A stretch of 64,000 nucleotides of DNA from Rheinheimera nanhaiensis E407-8 (GTDB lineage: Bacteria > Pseudomonadota > Gammaproteobacteria > Enterobacterales > Alteromonadaceae): assembly GCF_000296695.1 (NCBI RefSeq), contig NZ_BAFK01000006.1, positions 124,001-188,000 of the forward strand, in the 5' to 3' direction. Both the position numbers and the translations under genes were made by a program. Numbering within the stretch: position 1 is the stretch's first letter; every line of letters starts with the position of its first letter. Of this stretch, positions 52,014-61,389 are shown piece after piece. Under the pieces are notes generated by a model. The model did not search any database, was not told the origin of the DNA, and saw only the letters and a list, made by a program, of their open reading frames with translations.

Positions 52014-54968
52014 TTAACTGTTAACAACGTAGTTCAGCCGGCTTAGCTCCTGCTCTGCCAATGGCATGCTGAAGTAGTAACCCTGAACCTGGTAGCAAGC
52101 ATTTTTTCTTAAAAACTCAACTTGTTCTGCCGTTTCCACCCCTTCGGCCACCACGCGCAGGTTCATTTTCTGCGCCATGGCGATAATCGCCGCGACGATG
52201 TCCATGTCGTTACGATCATCCGGGATATCTTTGACGAACGAGCGGTCTATTTTTAGCTCGTCTACCGGAAAACGCTTTAAATAACTAAGCGATGAATAGC
52301 CTGTACCAAAGTCGTCAATAGATAAAGACACACCCAGACGTTTTAACTGATTTAACTGGTTAATAGCCGCATCGGTGTCACCCATTAACATACTTTCGGT
52401 GATCTCAAAAATTAAACTGGACGGTTTAGCGCCGGTACGTTGCAAAATGCGCTCAACAATTTCCGGCAGGTTATCGTCATTAAACTGACGCACTGACAGG
52501 TTGATCGACAAGCTGACATCAAAGCCCCGGCTATGCTGACGGGTGAGAAAACGACAGGCTTCCCAGATTATCCACTCACCAATTTGCACAATAAGGCCGG
52601 TGCTTTCCGCCACACCAATAAACCGCAAGGGCGGCACTAGGGTGTTATCCGGTCTTAGCCAGCGCAGCAGAGTTTCGTAGCCGACAATACTGTTGTCACG
52701 GATATCAATTTTTGGCTGATAGTACAGTAAAAACTGGTGCTCGCGGATCGCTTCGCGCAGCTGGTTTTCGATAAGTAAGCGCTCTTTGGCGGCTTCGTTT
52801 AAATCGTGGCTGAAGAAATGAAAGGTGTTTTTACCGCGCGCTTTCGCCTCGTACATGGCCAAATCGGCATGTTTTAGCAGCAACTCTTCCTCTGCGGCAT
52901 CCTCAGGCGCCACGGTAATACCGATACTGGCGCTGATCGACACCTCATGTTGCCCCAGCTTCACCGGCGCGGCAAACGCCTGTTGCAGGTTAGTGGCAAT
53001 GGCTGACGCCTGGCCGCGATCTTTAATGCCGCTTAAAATCACGGCAAACTCATCACCGCCTAAGCGGGCGATGGTATCTTCTTCACGTAGCCGGCTGATA
53101 AGACGCTTGGCCACCTCTTTTAACAGCTCGTCGCCGGCATCGTGGCCTAGCGTGTCATTAATGCGTTTAAACTCATCGAGGTCAAAATACAATAGGGCAA
53201 AGTTGTAATAGCCACGGTGCGACATGGCAATGGCTTTACGCAACTGATCGCGGAAGTAACTGCGGTTAGCCAGGCCGGTCAGCACATCGTAATAGGCCAG
53301 CTGCTCCATTTTTTTCTGGCTGGCTTTAATAAAGGAAATATCCTGCATCGCGCAGACATAATTACTGATATCGCCCTTTTCGTCCCGAATTGGCGCTATC
53401 GCCAGCGACACCCAAAGCTGCTTGTGCTGATATTGCAGCAACATATCGCCACGCCAGTGCTGGCGCTCGCCCAAGGTTTGCATAATTTCTTCGCCGACAT
53501 GGTGCATCTCTTCGGCAAATAACCGGTGTAATGGTTGTGCCTGCAGCTGTTCAGTGTCACAACCGAGCATTTCGGTTAAAAACGGGTTGATATACTCGAC
53601 ATTCAGCCGCTGGTCGGTCAGCACTATGCCAGAGCTGGAGAAGGATACCGCTTTACTTAGCTTGCGGGCTGAGCGCTCAGCCAGCTCTTTTTCTTCTATG
53701 CGGGCATTAAGGCCGTTAACCAACTCGGCAATTTCGGCCGACATACTGCCAAACGCCTGATTTAACAAACCTATTTCATCAGGCGTATGGTCCAGTTTTA
53801 TCTGCTGTAAATCACCGCGTGACAGCCGGTTTATCGCCGCTGATAATCGGTTTAACCGCTTTAACATAAACTGATAGACCACAAATTGCAGCAGCAGCGC
53901 CACCAACAGGGCCACGATTAAAAAGGTAATTAATAATTTAAGCCGAAACTGTGTTAATGAGGCCAGCACCGCGGTTTTTTCCGTGTAAACGGCCAGATGC
54001 CAGGCTAAACGTTCAACCGGCGCGCTATAAATAAGGTGCTCAGGCAGTAACGCTGCGGCTTCAGCCGGGCTTACCGTGGGCTTTGCCACTGCAGTGGCAT
54101 ACTGCTGCAGCGCCGCATTCTGAATATTCACCCCCGCAAAGGGGCTATTCATCGCCGGTTCGTTGTCACTTTGGCTGGTCGGCAGGCCGATAATCTGGCC
54201 CTGGCTGTCAAACAACATGGCTTTTTGCTGCAGCTCGCCCGCTGGCAAGCTGGTTAAAATATCGCCCAGTACATAATCAACGCCGGTAACGCCAATAAAC
54301 TCATCCTGGATATACAGCGGAATGATCAGGCTGGTCATCCATTTTTTCCAGATATCGTCATAGTACACCGGTGTCCAGCGCGGCTGGCGGGTTGGGTTTT
54401 GCTCAGGGGTGGCGATCTGATAAAACAGATCCTGCTGAAAATCGTGCCCGGTTTCTACCTGCAGCGCCCAATCGGCCGGCGAAATGCGGATAAACTGCTC
54501 TTTGCTGATAAAGTAAAAATTGAAAAAGTCATGCAGCATCAGGGGAGACAATTGCTGCCATAAGCCGGCCGTTACGTCAAACAAGGCTGCTGTGCGGCCG
54601 TTGTAACTATTGGCGGCAATAAAGGCGCCGGAATAATCATCCCAGGAACGCACGCTGCCATCGGCTGCCTCCGTTAAGCGAAGCGGCGCAGACAGACGGG
54701 TCTGAGCCAACTTGCGCATCACTACCTGGTTGGCCGCCAGCGCTTTTTGCTCTTTTTGCACTAAATCGTTATTTAGTTGGGTCGCTAGGCGCTTGGCGCG
54801 TTGTTCTATCTGTTGTTGCTGTTGCTGCAAGGCAATATCCTGTTGCAACAACATCACCACATAACCAATGGCAAAACCGGCCAGTACTATAGCGGTGAAC
54901 ACCACCAGAGCAAATTTAAAGCCCAGTGAGTCTGTTCCGCTTGGTTTAGTAAAATTGACGTCCTTCAC
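52014..54968 (-). CDS. Membrane-bound diguanylate cyclase/phosphodiesterase (cache-HAMP-PAS-GGDEF-EAL)
   Basis: 984 residues. Membrane helix (about 17-40), periplasmic cache-like domain (about 50-340), second helix (about 345-368), HAMP, PAS (about 440-550), GGDEF domain with intact GGDEF near 640 and the inhibitory-site pattern RxxD (REED) five residues before it, and EAL domain from about 725 with EAL written as ETL (YETLLRWLR) and DDFGTGYSSLSYLKRF. Both activities could be real. Signals through cyclic-di-GMP, which opposes motility in related species. Divergent from the cytochrome c' gene. Confidence 0.94.
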   Translation of the reverse strand: MKDVNFTKPSGTDSLGFKFALVVFTAIVLAGFAIGYVVMLLQQDIALQQQQQQIEQRAKRLATQLNNDLVQKEQKALAANQVVMRKLAQTRLSAPLRLTEAADGSVRSWDDYSGAFIAANSYNGRTAALFDVTAGLWQQLSPLMLHDFFNFYFISKEQFIRISPADWALQVETGHDFQQDLFYQIATPEQNPTRQPRWTPVYYDDIWKKWMTSLIIPLYIQDEFIGVTGVDYVLGDILTSLPAGELQQKAMLFDSQGQIIGLPTSQSDNEPAMNSPFAGVNIQNAALQQYATAVAKPTVSPAEAAALLPEHLIYSAPVERLAWHLAVYTEKTAVLASLTQFRLKLLITFLIVALLVALLLQFVVYQFMLKRLNRLSAAINRLSRGDLQQIKLDHTPDEIGLLNQAFGSMSAEIAELVNGLNARIEEKELAERSARKLSKAVSFSSSGIVLTDQRLNVEYINPFLTEMLGCDTEQLQAQPLHRLFAEEMHHVGEEIMQTLGERQHWRGDMLLQYQHKQLWVSLAIAPIRDEKGDISNYVCAMQDISFIKASQKKMEQLAYYDVLTGLANRSYFRDQLRKAIAMSHRGYYNFALLYFDLDEFKRINDTLGHDAGDELLKEVAKRLISRLREEDTIARLGGDEFAVILSGIKDRGQASAIATNLQQAFAAPVKLGQHEVSISASIGITVAPEDAAEEELLLKHADLAMYEAKARGKNTFHFFSHDLNEAAKERLLIENQLREAIREHQFLLYYQPKIDIRDNSIVGYETLLRWLRPDNTLVPPLRFIGVAESTGLIVQIGEWIIWEACRFLTRQHSRGFDVSLSINLSVRQFNDDNLPEIVERILQRTGAKPSSLIFEITESMLMGDTDAAINQLNQLKRLGVSLSIDDFGTGYSSLSYLKRFPVDELKIDRSFVKDIPDDRNDMDIVAAIIAMAQKMNLRVVAEGVETAEQVEFLRKNACYQVQGYYFSMPLAEQELSRLNYVVNS

Positions 54969-55077
54969 TTATACGGCCTGATCCTGTAAAACACTTGATT
55001 ATTGGCAGAATATTGCGTTCTGCTAAGTTATTGCCAAATCATTATTGCATGTAAATTCAGCAAAAGAGAATGAAACC

Positions 55078-55530
55078 ATGAAAAAACCCTTAGCCGCAAT
55101 ACTGTTATTCACCCTCTGTTCATCTGCCGTGATGGCAAAAAGTGCTTTTACTGACGCTGCTGATAGTGTGCAGTATCGCCAATCGGCCTTTCAACTGATC
55201 CGCCACAACATGGTTGATATTGGCGACATGGTAAAAGGCGAGGTGAATTATGACGCTGCCAGAGTGGCAAAACGGGCAACCGCACTGGCAACCCTGACTA
55301 CGCTGCCCTGGGAAGCCTTTACTGTACCAGGTGCCGAGCAAGGCGGCGGTGATGCTAAAGCGGCGATCTGGCAAAACCTGCAAGACTTTACCAGTCGGGG
55401 GGAAAAACTGGCAGCTGATGCCCAGCTATTAAAAACCGCAGCTGACAGCGGCGATCAGGCCGAAATTCGTAAAGCCTTTGGCAGCTTTGCCCGTAACTGC
55501 AAAGCCTGCCACGACGATTACAAAAACTAA
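55078..55530 (+). CDS. Cytochrome c' (c556 type)
   Basis: 150 residues from the ATG at 55078. Signal peptide ILLFTLCSSAVMA; four-helix pattern, with the C-terminal heme-binding CKACHDDYKN (CXXCH). AVRYRQSAFQLI-type N-terminal segment (VQYRQSAFQLIRHNM) with Met-type ligand region. Periplasmic heme protein; role may be NO or electron handling. Convergent with the cytochrome b gene. Confidence 0.93.
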   Translation: MKKPLAAILLFTLCSSAVMAKSAFTDAADSVQYRQSAFQLIRHNMVDIGDMVKGEVNYDAARVAKRATALATLTTLPWEAFTVPGAEQGGGDAKAAIWQNLQDFTSRGEKLAADAQLLKTAADSGDQAEIRKAFGSFARNCKACHDDYKN

Positions 55531-55534
55531 CCCA

Positions 55535-55566
55535 CTGATGGCGCTGCGTTACAGCAGCGCCATCAG
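55535..55566. terminator. 12-bp perfect hairpin between cytochrome c' and cytochrome b561
   Basis: CTGATGGCGCTG (55535-55546) pairs with CAGCGCCATCAG (55555-55566), 8-nt loop. The right arm encodes the last residues of the cytochrome b gene. No T-run. Likely end of transcription for both. Confidence 0.65.
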
Positions 55567-56199
55567 CTTAGCGCCCTGCCAGAAGTACAAGCTTGTTAAC
55601 AGCAGTGCCACCAGCAAAAAAAACCAACCTGCGTGTTTTAATCCGGGTGATACGTCACCGGCCTGACTGTCTTTGCCGCTTAGCATAACCCACAACACAT
55701 TATGCCGCCGCAGGCTGTGCCATATTGCCGCCACTATGTGCACTGCAATCGCTGCCAGTAACACATTGATATTGATTTTGTGGATAGCCGAGGCAACATC
55801 TACCCAGGCGGATGGCAGCACACTGACCAGCGGGCCATCCGTTAAATAGCTGTTGTCAAAGGTTGCCAGGCCGGTAATAAGCTGCAGTAACACTAAGGCG
55901 ATAAGCAGCATAATCATATAAAACGACGCCGGATTATGCCCTGTTACCGGGTAAGGCCGGCGCAGGTAACGCAGCGCCTGAAGCGGTGTGGCGGCAAAGC
56001 GGCTAAAGCGGGCGGTGTCGCTGCCAACAAAGCCCCAGACAATACGCGCCACTATCAGTGCCAACAAGGTGTAGGCTAACAGCTGATGCTGCGCCATTAG
56101 TCCCTCTTCACCGGTGTACCACAGGCCGGCTATCAGCAACAGCTGGCTCCAGTGGAAAAACCGCACAGCAAAGTCCCATACTTTAACTGGTTGTGACAT
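55549..56199 (-). CDS. Cytochrome b561-family membrane protein
   Basis: 216 residues, about four membrane helices. VWDFAVRFFHWSQLLLIAGL (first heme His), RIVWGFVGSDTARFSRF, AIHKININVLLAAIAVHIVA (further His), ending SLYFWQGAKLMALL. Prokaryotic b561 (PF01292). Lies convergent with the cytochrome c' gene, so it is the likely membrane partner for electron transfer. Confidence 0.92.
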   Translation of the reverse strand: MSQPVKVWDFAVRFFHWSQLLLIAGLWYTGEEGLMAQHQLLAYTLLALIVARIVWGFVGSDTARFSRFAATPLQALRYLRRPYPVTGHNPASFYMIMLLIALVLLQLITGLATFDNSYLTDGPLVSVLPSAWVDVASAIHKININVLLAAIAVHIVAAIWHSLRRHNVLWVMLSGKDSQAGDVSPGLKHAGWFFLLVALLLTSLYFWQGAKLMALL

Positions 56200-56254
56200 T
56201 AGGCAAAGTCTCCGTTATGCTAAGTTTTTGATTTTATACTACAGAGTACGAAAG

Positions 56255-58600
56255 ATGAATTGGTGGAAATGGCTGCTCAGCCTGATAGCGCTGATGTTGA
56301 CCGCAGCAACTGCAGTGATATTTACCCTGCTGTATTTAAGTTTACCGCAGTACGAGGGCGAACAACGCTCTGGTATTGCTAACGCTGCCCGCTTAGAGCG
56401 CGATGCGCTGGGGTATCTGAGCATTCATGCCGCCAATCGCAATGATGCAGCCTTTGCGCTGGGCTTTGCCCATGGCCAGGAGCGTTTTTTTCAGATGGAT
56501 TTATTACGCCGCAGTGCCGCCGGTGAGCTGTCAGCGCTATTTGGCGCGCGCGCCGTGACCAGCGATAAAACTCTGCGTCAGCACCGCTTTCGTCAGCGTG
56601 CACAAAGCGCCCTGGCACAGTTAACGGCAGCAGAAAACCAGCTACTGAGTGAGTACAGCCGCGGTGTTAACCATGGCCTGGCAGCACTAAAAGTACGGCC
56701 GTTTGAATATCTGCTGCTAAGGCAGCAACCCGAGCGCTGGCAAAATGCAGACTCGTTTTTAGTCATCTACGCCATGTATCTGGATTTACAGGGCAAATTG
56801 GGCCGTGATGACTATGCAATGACAGTACTAAAACAAAGCATTCCCACTGACTGGTACCGTTTTTTACAGCAAGAGTCTGATATCTGGCAGGCAGCACTGG
56901 ACCATAGCCTAACGGCGCCAGTCAGTCTGCCTGACAGCCCCTATCCGGCATTACTGCGCCAGCAGCTTAGTAGTTGTATTCATTGCCAGGTAAAAGATGC
57001 CACCGACATTGGCAGCAATAACTTTGCCGTGGCCGGCAGTCTGACAGCACATGGCGGCGCTATTCTGGCCGATGATATGCACTTAAGCAGCCGGGTACCC
57101 GGTATCTGGTATAAGGCCCAGTTAAACTGGCGCGATGGCGATAACATTCGTACCGTTACCGGGCTAACGCTGCCCGGCGCGCCGGCCGTGGTGGTGGGTT
57201 CCAACGGCAAACTGGCCTGGGGTTTTACCAACAGCACCGCCGACTGGCATGACTTAGTTGCGCTTAAGTTATCTGACGATGGTAAGCGTTACTTAACAGC
57301 GGATGGCTGGCAAAACCTGCAATATTATTATGAAACCATCAAAGTGGCCGGTGGTGCTGACCAGACCGTTGAACTGGCCGAAACCCAGTGGGGGCCGCTG
57401 GTACGCTTTGGCGACAGCCCGGCCTATGCCCTAAGCTGGGTGGGTTATGATAGCCAGGCGGTAAACTTTAACCTGCTGGCCTTAGAGCAGGCGACCACCA
57501 CAGAGCAAGCGCTGGCACTGGCCCCCAGCTTTGGTATACCCTCGCAAAACCTGTTGGCCGCCGACAGCAAGGGAGCCATTGGCTGGCGCCTGACTAACCG
57601 CATTCCCAAGCGGCAACTGGATGATTTTGATACCGCGCAGGACTGGAGCGATGGCCGTCAGGGCTGGTTTGGCCTGATTGACGAAGCCCAGCAACTGAGT
57701 GTCAGTGAGACCGACCGTTTATGGACCGCCAACGCACGTATGATTGGCGGTGAGTTTTACCAGCTTATTGGCAGCGGCGGCTACGATTTAGGCGCCCGTG
57801 GCTGGCAAATTGAGCAAGGCCTGAACGCCCTGGTTCAGGCCGACGAGCAGGCACTGCACGCGATACAACTGGATAACCGCGCGCTGATGCTAGAGCGCTG
57901 GCGCGAACTGTTATTAACCGTACTCACCAATGAAGTAGTGTCAGCGCAGCAGCTACAAGCTTATCGCCAGCATATCGTCGCCAGCAGCCAACGTGCAGCG
58001 GCGGACGATGTCGGCTACAGCCTGGTACGCGCATTTCGCCTTAAGCTACTGGAACTGCAGTTTGCGCCGTTGTCAGCCTATCTGGAGCAACATGGCGCCA
58101 AGAGCCAGGACTTAAAATACTCTTTGGAAACGCCACTTTGGGCCATGCTGCAGCAGCGCCGTACCGACACCCTGCCCGACGCCTATGCCAGTTGGGATGC
58201 CCTGCTACTTGACGCAGTACTGCACAGCAAAACACAACTGGAACAGCAATACGGCAGCCTGAACGACAGCCACTGGGGCAATATTAACAGGGCGCGTATA
58301 TCCCACCCGCTGGCCAGCGCTGTCCCTGTGCTGGGAGACTGGCTGAATATGCCGGCAACCCCACTGAAGGGCGACAGCCATATGCCGCGGGTACAGCGGC
58401 CCGGTTTTGGCCAGTCACAGCGGATGGTAGTGGCACCGGGGCAAGAGCAACTGGGCATATTAACTATACCGGCAGGGCAGTCGGGGCATCCGTTATCGCC
58501 GTTTTACCGCAGCGATCACCAGTACTGGTTAAACGAAGTGGCGCTACCGTTTTTACCCGGTGAGAAAAAATATCAACTGCTGCTGACACCGCAGGGTTGA
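56255..58600 (+). CDS. Penicillin acylase family (Ntn-hydrolase) protein
   Basis: 781 residues from the ATG at 56255. Membrane or signal segment WLLSLIALMLTAATAVIFTL, ALGFAHGQERFFQMDLLRRS, catalytic N-terminal Ser after processing in IGSNNFAVAGS (Ser about 250), and LTLPGAPAVVVGSNGKLAWG. The family is autocleaved into two chains and hydrolyses amides such as beta-lactams or acyl-homoserine lactones; substrate unknown. The end carries LPFLPGEKKYQLLLTP. Confidence 0.93.
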   Translation: MNWWKWLLSLIALMLTAATAVIFTLLYLSLPQYEGEQRSGIANAARLERDALGYLSIHAANRNDAAFALGFAHGQERFFQMDLLRRSAAGELSALFGARAVTSDKTLRQHRFRQRAQSALAQLTAAENQLLSEYSRGVNHGLAALKVRPFEYLLLRQQPERWQNADSFLVIYAMYLDLQGKLGRDDYAMTVLKQSIPTDWYRFLQQESDIWQAALDHSLTAPVSLPDSPYPALLRQQLSSCIHCQVKDATDIGSNNFAVAGSLTAHGGAILADDMHLSSRVPGIWYKAQLNWRDGDNIRTVTGLTLPGAPAVVVGSNGKLAWGFTNSTADWHDLVALKLSDDGKRYLTADGWQNLQYYYETIKVAGGADQTVELAETQWGPLVRFGDSPAYALSWVGYDSQAVNFNLLALEQATTTEQALALAPSFGIPSQNLLAADSKGAIGWRLTNRIPKRQLDDFDTAQDWSDGRQGWFGLIDEAQQLSVSETDRLWTANARMIGGEFYQLIGSGGYDLGARGWQIEQGLNALVQADEQALHAIQLDNRALMLERWRELLLTVLTNEVVSAQQLQAYRQHIVASSQRAAADDVGYSLVRAFRLKLLELQFAPLSAYLEQHGAKSQDLKYSLETPLWAMLQQRRTDTLPDAYASWDALLLDAVLHSKTQLEQQYGSLNDSHWGNINRARISHPLASAVPVLGDWLNMPATPLKGDSHMPRVQRPGFGQSQRMVVAPGQEQLGILTIPAGQSGHPLSPFYRSDHQYWLNEVALPFLPGEKKYQLLLTPQG

Positions 58601-58633
58601 CTTTAGCCATCCAGACGGACTATGTTAGCAGCC

Positions 58634-58696
58634 ATGAAAACCGTATATATCGCGCTCAGCTTTTTTCGCTTTACCACCTTTAACGGGAGGCGGTAA
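58634..58696 (+). CDS. pheL: pheA leader peptide (pheL-type)
   Basis: 20 residues, MKTVYIALSFFRFTTFNGRR, with four Phe codons in seven (SFFRFTTF). It precedes pheA and is followed by an intrinsic terminator, as in the phenylalanine attenuators of enterics. Stalling at Phe codons when charged tRNA-Phe is scarce should favour expression of pheA. Confidence 0.85.
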   Translation: MKTVYIALSFFRFTTFNGRR

Positions 58697-58697
58697 G

Positions 58698-58748
58698 CTG
58701 CGCGCGCAGTAAAACCTGAAAACCTCCCACGCCGGGAGGTTTTTTTTT
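58698..58748 (+). promoter_or_regulatory. pheA transcription attenuator
   Basis: Terminator stem AACCTCCC (58721-58728), ACGCC loop, GGGAGGTT (58734-58741), T-run to 58748. The pre-terminator arm CCTCCC can also pair with GGGAGG at 58685-58690, near the end of the leader peptide, giving an alternative structure. A perfect palindrome CTGCGCGCGCAG (58698-58709) lies between. Together these match a translation-dependent attenuator. Confidence 0.8.
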
Positions 58749-58778
58749 GCTTATTTTACCTATACAAAGAGAATGAAC

Positions 58779-59933
58779 ATGGAACTGGATGAAATACGCC
58801 ACGCGATCAGCGATACCGATCAGCAACTGTTAAGCTTGCTGGCCAAACGTCGCCAACTGGCACTGGCGGTCGCCGATGCCAAACTGGCACAAAATAAACC
58901 GATCCGCGATCAAAAACGCGAGCAGGAGCTACTGGTATCTTTGATCAACCAGGGCAAGCCGCTGGGACTGGATGCACAGTATGTCACCCGGCTGTACCAT
59001 GTGATTATTGAAGACTCGGTATTGCAGCAGCAGGCAAAAATTCAGGGCCAGCTTAACGGCACCCACGCGCCGGCAGTACGGGTGGCCTTTTTGGGCGGCC
59101 AGGGCTCATACAGTTACTGGGCAACACAAAAGTATTTTACCCGCCGCGCCGAGCGCATTATCGAGCAAGGCTGTGACAGCTTTAACGAGATTGTGCAGGC
59201 CGTTGAAACCGGCCATGCCGACTATGCACTGCTGCCGATAGAAAACACCTCATCGGGCAGTATTAACGAGGTATACGATTTACTGCAGCACACCCGTTTG
59301 TCTATCGTCGGCGAGCTGACCCACCCTATTGCCCATTGCCTGCTCGGTTTGCCGGGCACTGATTTAAGCAAAATTCGCCAGGTGTGTGCCCACCCGCAGG
59401 TAATAGCCCAGTGCAGTCAGTACCTGCAGGGCTTATCGCAGGTGAAAATAGAATACTGCGACAGCTCATCTGATGCCTTTAACCGCATAAAACAGCAGCA
59501 AGACCCAACCATCGTTGCTATAGGTGGCGAGGAAGGCGGCCAGTTGTATGGCCTTGAAGTCCTCACCCGCGACTTAGCCAACCAGAAAGACAATGTCAGC
59601 CGCTTTATCGTGGTAGCACGCAAACCCGTTAGCGTGGCCAAAGCCATACCGGCGAAAACCACCTTTATTATGTACACCGGTCAGCAACCGGGTGCCCTGG
59701 TAGATGCGCTGTTGGTGCTAAAACAACATGGTATCAGTATGGGCAAACTGGAATCCCGTCCCATTAACGGCAACCCCTGGGAAGAGATGTTCTACGTGGA
59801 CGTGTTTGCCAATATTAACGACTACGCCATGACCCGCGCGCTGGAAGAGCTTAATAAAATTACTAAGTTTATTAAGGTATTAGGCTGCTACCCCAGTGAA
59901 GATATTGAGCCAACGCAGGTAGTGACTAACTAA
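58779..59933 (+). CDS. pheA: Chorismate mutase / prephenate dehydratase
   Basis: 384 residues from the ATG at 58779 (58773 also possible; the ribosome site AAGAGA fits the later one better). AroQ chorismate mutase (about 1-90: ISDTDQQLLSLLAKRRQLAL), prephenate dehydratase (about 100-285: GGQGSYSYWATQKYF, ENTSSGSINEVYDLL, NVSRFIVVAR) and ACT domain (about 295-375: ALLVLKQHGISMGKLESRP) that senses phenylalanine. Controls the first committed steps of phenylalanine synthesis. Confidence 0.96.
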   Translation: MELDEIRHAISDTDQQLLSLLAKRRQLALAVADAKLAQNKPIRDQKREQELLVSLINQGKPLGLDAQYVTRLYHVIIEDSVLQQQAKIQGQLNGTHAPAVRVAFLGGQGSYSYWATQKYFTRRAERIIEQGCDSFNEIVQAVETGHADYALLPIENTSSGSINEVYDLLQHTRLSIVGELTHPIAHCLLGLPGTDLSKIRQVCAHPQVIAQCSQYLQGLSQVKIEYCDSSSDAFNRIKQQQDPTIVAIGGEEGGQLYGLEVLTRDLANQKDNVSRFIVVARKPVSVAKAIPAKTTFIMYTGQQPGALVDALLVLKQHGISMGKLESRPINGNPWEEMFYVDVFANINDYAMTRALEELNKITKFIKVLGCYPSEDIEPTQVVTN

Positions 59934-59941
59934 ACCGGGTA

Positions 59942-59974
59942 GCGCAGCGACAGGTTCTGCGCACCCCATTTTTA
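59942..59974 (+). terminator. Probable terminator of pheA
   Basis: GCGCAG (59942-59947) and CTGCGC (59957-59962) form a 6-bp stem; ACCCCATTTTT follows. Weak-to-moderate intrinsic terminator. Confidence 0.55.
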
Positions 59975-60367
59975 CGCTTGATATAACTCCAGCGGCAGTC
60001 CGTCTGGGTCTTGAAAGAAGGTAAAGGCTTTGCCGGTGTATTCATCGACGCGGATAGGTTCTACCGCTACGCCGTTTGCGGTTAAGTAATCGGCAAATTC
60101 TGCAACGTTATCTACCACAAAGGCCAGATGCCGCAGGCCCTGCGCTTCTGGCCGGCTCGGCCTGGGGGGTGGGCCCGGAAAGCTGAATAACTCGATTTGA
60201 TTACCATTAGGCAGGGCTAAGTCCAGCTTCCAGGAGTCGCGTGCAGCGCGGTAGTTTTCCGCCAGGATCTCAAGCCCCAACAGCTCAGTATAAAAACGTT
60301 TAGAGCGGGCGTAGTCGCTGCAGATTATCGCCACATGATGAATAGCATTAAGGGTTGGACGTGTCAT
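59972..60367 (-). CDS. VOC family protein, YaeR/GloA2-like
   Basis: 131 residues: LNAIHHVAIICSDYARSKRF, RDSWKLDLALPNGNQIELFS, GPPPRPSRPEAQGLRHLAFV and FTFFQDPDGLPLELYQ. Closely patterned like E. coli YaeR. Glyoxalase-like fold, function not established. The ATG lies just four bases after a strong hairpin and T-run of the upstream gene and has no free ribosome site, so expression may be low. Confidence 0.9.
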   Translation of the reverse strand: MTRPTLNAIHHVAIICSDYARSKRFYTELLGLEILAENYRAARDSWKLDLALPNGNQIELFSFPGPPPRPSRPEAQGLRHLAFVVDNVAEFADYLTANGVAVEPIRVDEYTGKAFTFFQDPDGLPLELYQA

Positions 60368-60395
60368 AAAAAAGGCCTGATAAGCGTCAGGCCTT
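60368..60395 (-). terminator. Intrinsic terminator of the TPR gene, abutting the yaeR-like ATG
   Basis: AAGGCCTGA (60372-60380) and TCAGGCCTT (60387-60395): 9-bp stem, 6-nt loop. On the minus strand T-run leads straight into ATG at 60367. Ends transcription of the TPR gene seven bases after its stop codon. Confidence 0.85.
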
Positions 60396-60402
60396 TAGTG
60401 TA

Positions 60403-61389
60403 TCAGAGTAGCTTTTTCAGCTCAGCTTTAAGTTTGTCATCATTGGTTGAGGCCAATAACGGCTGGGTAATAGCCTTAGCTTTAGCGGTTTGGTCTGACA
60501 GTAAATACAGCTGAGCTAAGCGAAATTTGGCCCAATCAAGGCGATCGGCCTCGGGTTCATGCTGCAAATAGTGCTGCATGGCGGCAATACCTTCGCTAAT
60601 AGCGGTTTTACCCAGTACCGCGCAGCGGGCCAGCTGATAATGGCTTTCAGCTATTGAGGCTTTAGCATCATCATCCACAGCGGCTTGTTGTATTGCCTGC
60701 TGCAGCAATGCAATCGCAGCGGGATAATGTTCCTGCGCAGTTAGCTGCATAGCGCGCTGAAAATAGGCTTCTGGGCGCTGCTGCAGCGGCTTAGCTTCAG
60801 CCAAAAATTGCACAAAAGCCGCATCGTCACTGAACTCAGTCAACCGCAGCTGTAGCAACCAGCCTTGCACTTCGTCCAACTGCTTAAGCTGCTGCGCCAG
60901 TGCTAATGCCTGCGCTTTATCACCGCCGGCAATACCGGGTGCCTGGGCTAAAAAGCTGCCTAAGGCGATATAACTGCGCGGATTCGCCGGCGCCAGCTTC
61001 AGTGCAGTTTGATAGGCTTTTTTACAGCGTTTAGCATAGCCCAGCGCACTAAACATACTGGCACTGGCTGCCAGGTTACAGCTGGCCGTAGCATACCAGT
61101 GCTGATAGTCGGCGTTATTGGCGTCATACTTAACCGCCTTTGCCAACAATTCCTCAGCCCGTTCCATCTGCTGCAGGCCCGCTTCAGTGCGCCCCAGTAA
61201 CGCCAGTAATTGAGCATCTTTGCTTTGCTTTGTAACCAAAGGCGCCAGTAAAGCTTTAGCTGCAGCATAATCATTAGCCTGCCAAAACGCCTCAATCTGG
61301 CTGGCAAGCCCGGCGTTGTTCGCCTGTACTGCACTGCTTAACAGTAACAGACCAGAAAAAAGTGTACGCCATAGTGTATCGCCCCGCAT
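60403..61389 (-). CDS. Tetratricopeptide-repeat protein with signal peptide
   Basis: 328 residues from the ATG at 61389 (GGAG seven bases upstream). Signal peptide TLFSGLLLLSSAVQAN, then TPR-like helices (AKALLAPLVTKQSKDAQLLA, LLGRTEAGLQQMERAEELLA, AYQTALKLAPANPRSYIALG). Ala/Gln/Leu-rich. Periplasmic scaffold of unknown partner. Its transcript ends at the hairpin ahead of the yaeR-like gene. Confidence 0.88.
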   Translation of the reverse strand: MRGDTLWRTLFSGLLLLSSAVQANNAGLASQIEAFWQANDYAAAKALLAPLVTKQSKDAQLLALLGRTEAGLQQMERAEELLAKAVKYDANNADYQHWYATASCNLAASASMFSALGYAKRCKKAYQTALKLAPANPRSYIALGSFLAQAPGIAGGDKAQALALAQQLKQLDEVQGWLLQLRLTEFSDDAAFVQFLAEAKPLQQRPEAYFQRAMQLTAQEHYPAAIALLQQAIQQAAVDDDAKASIAESHYQLARCAVLGKTAISEGIAAMQHYLQHEPEADRLDWAKFRLAQLYLLSDQTAKAKAITQPLLASTNDDKLKAELKKLL

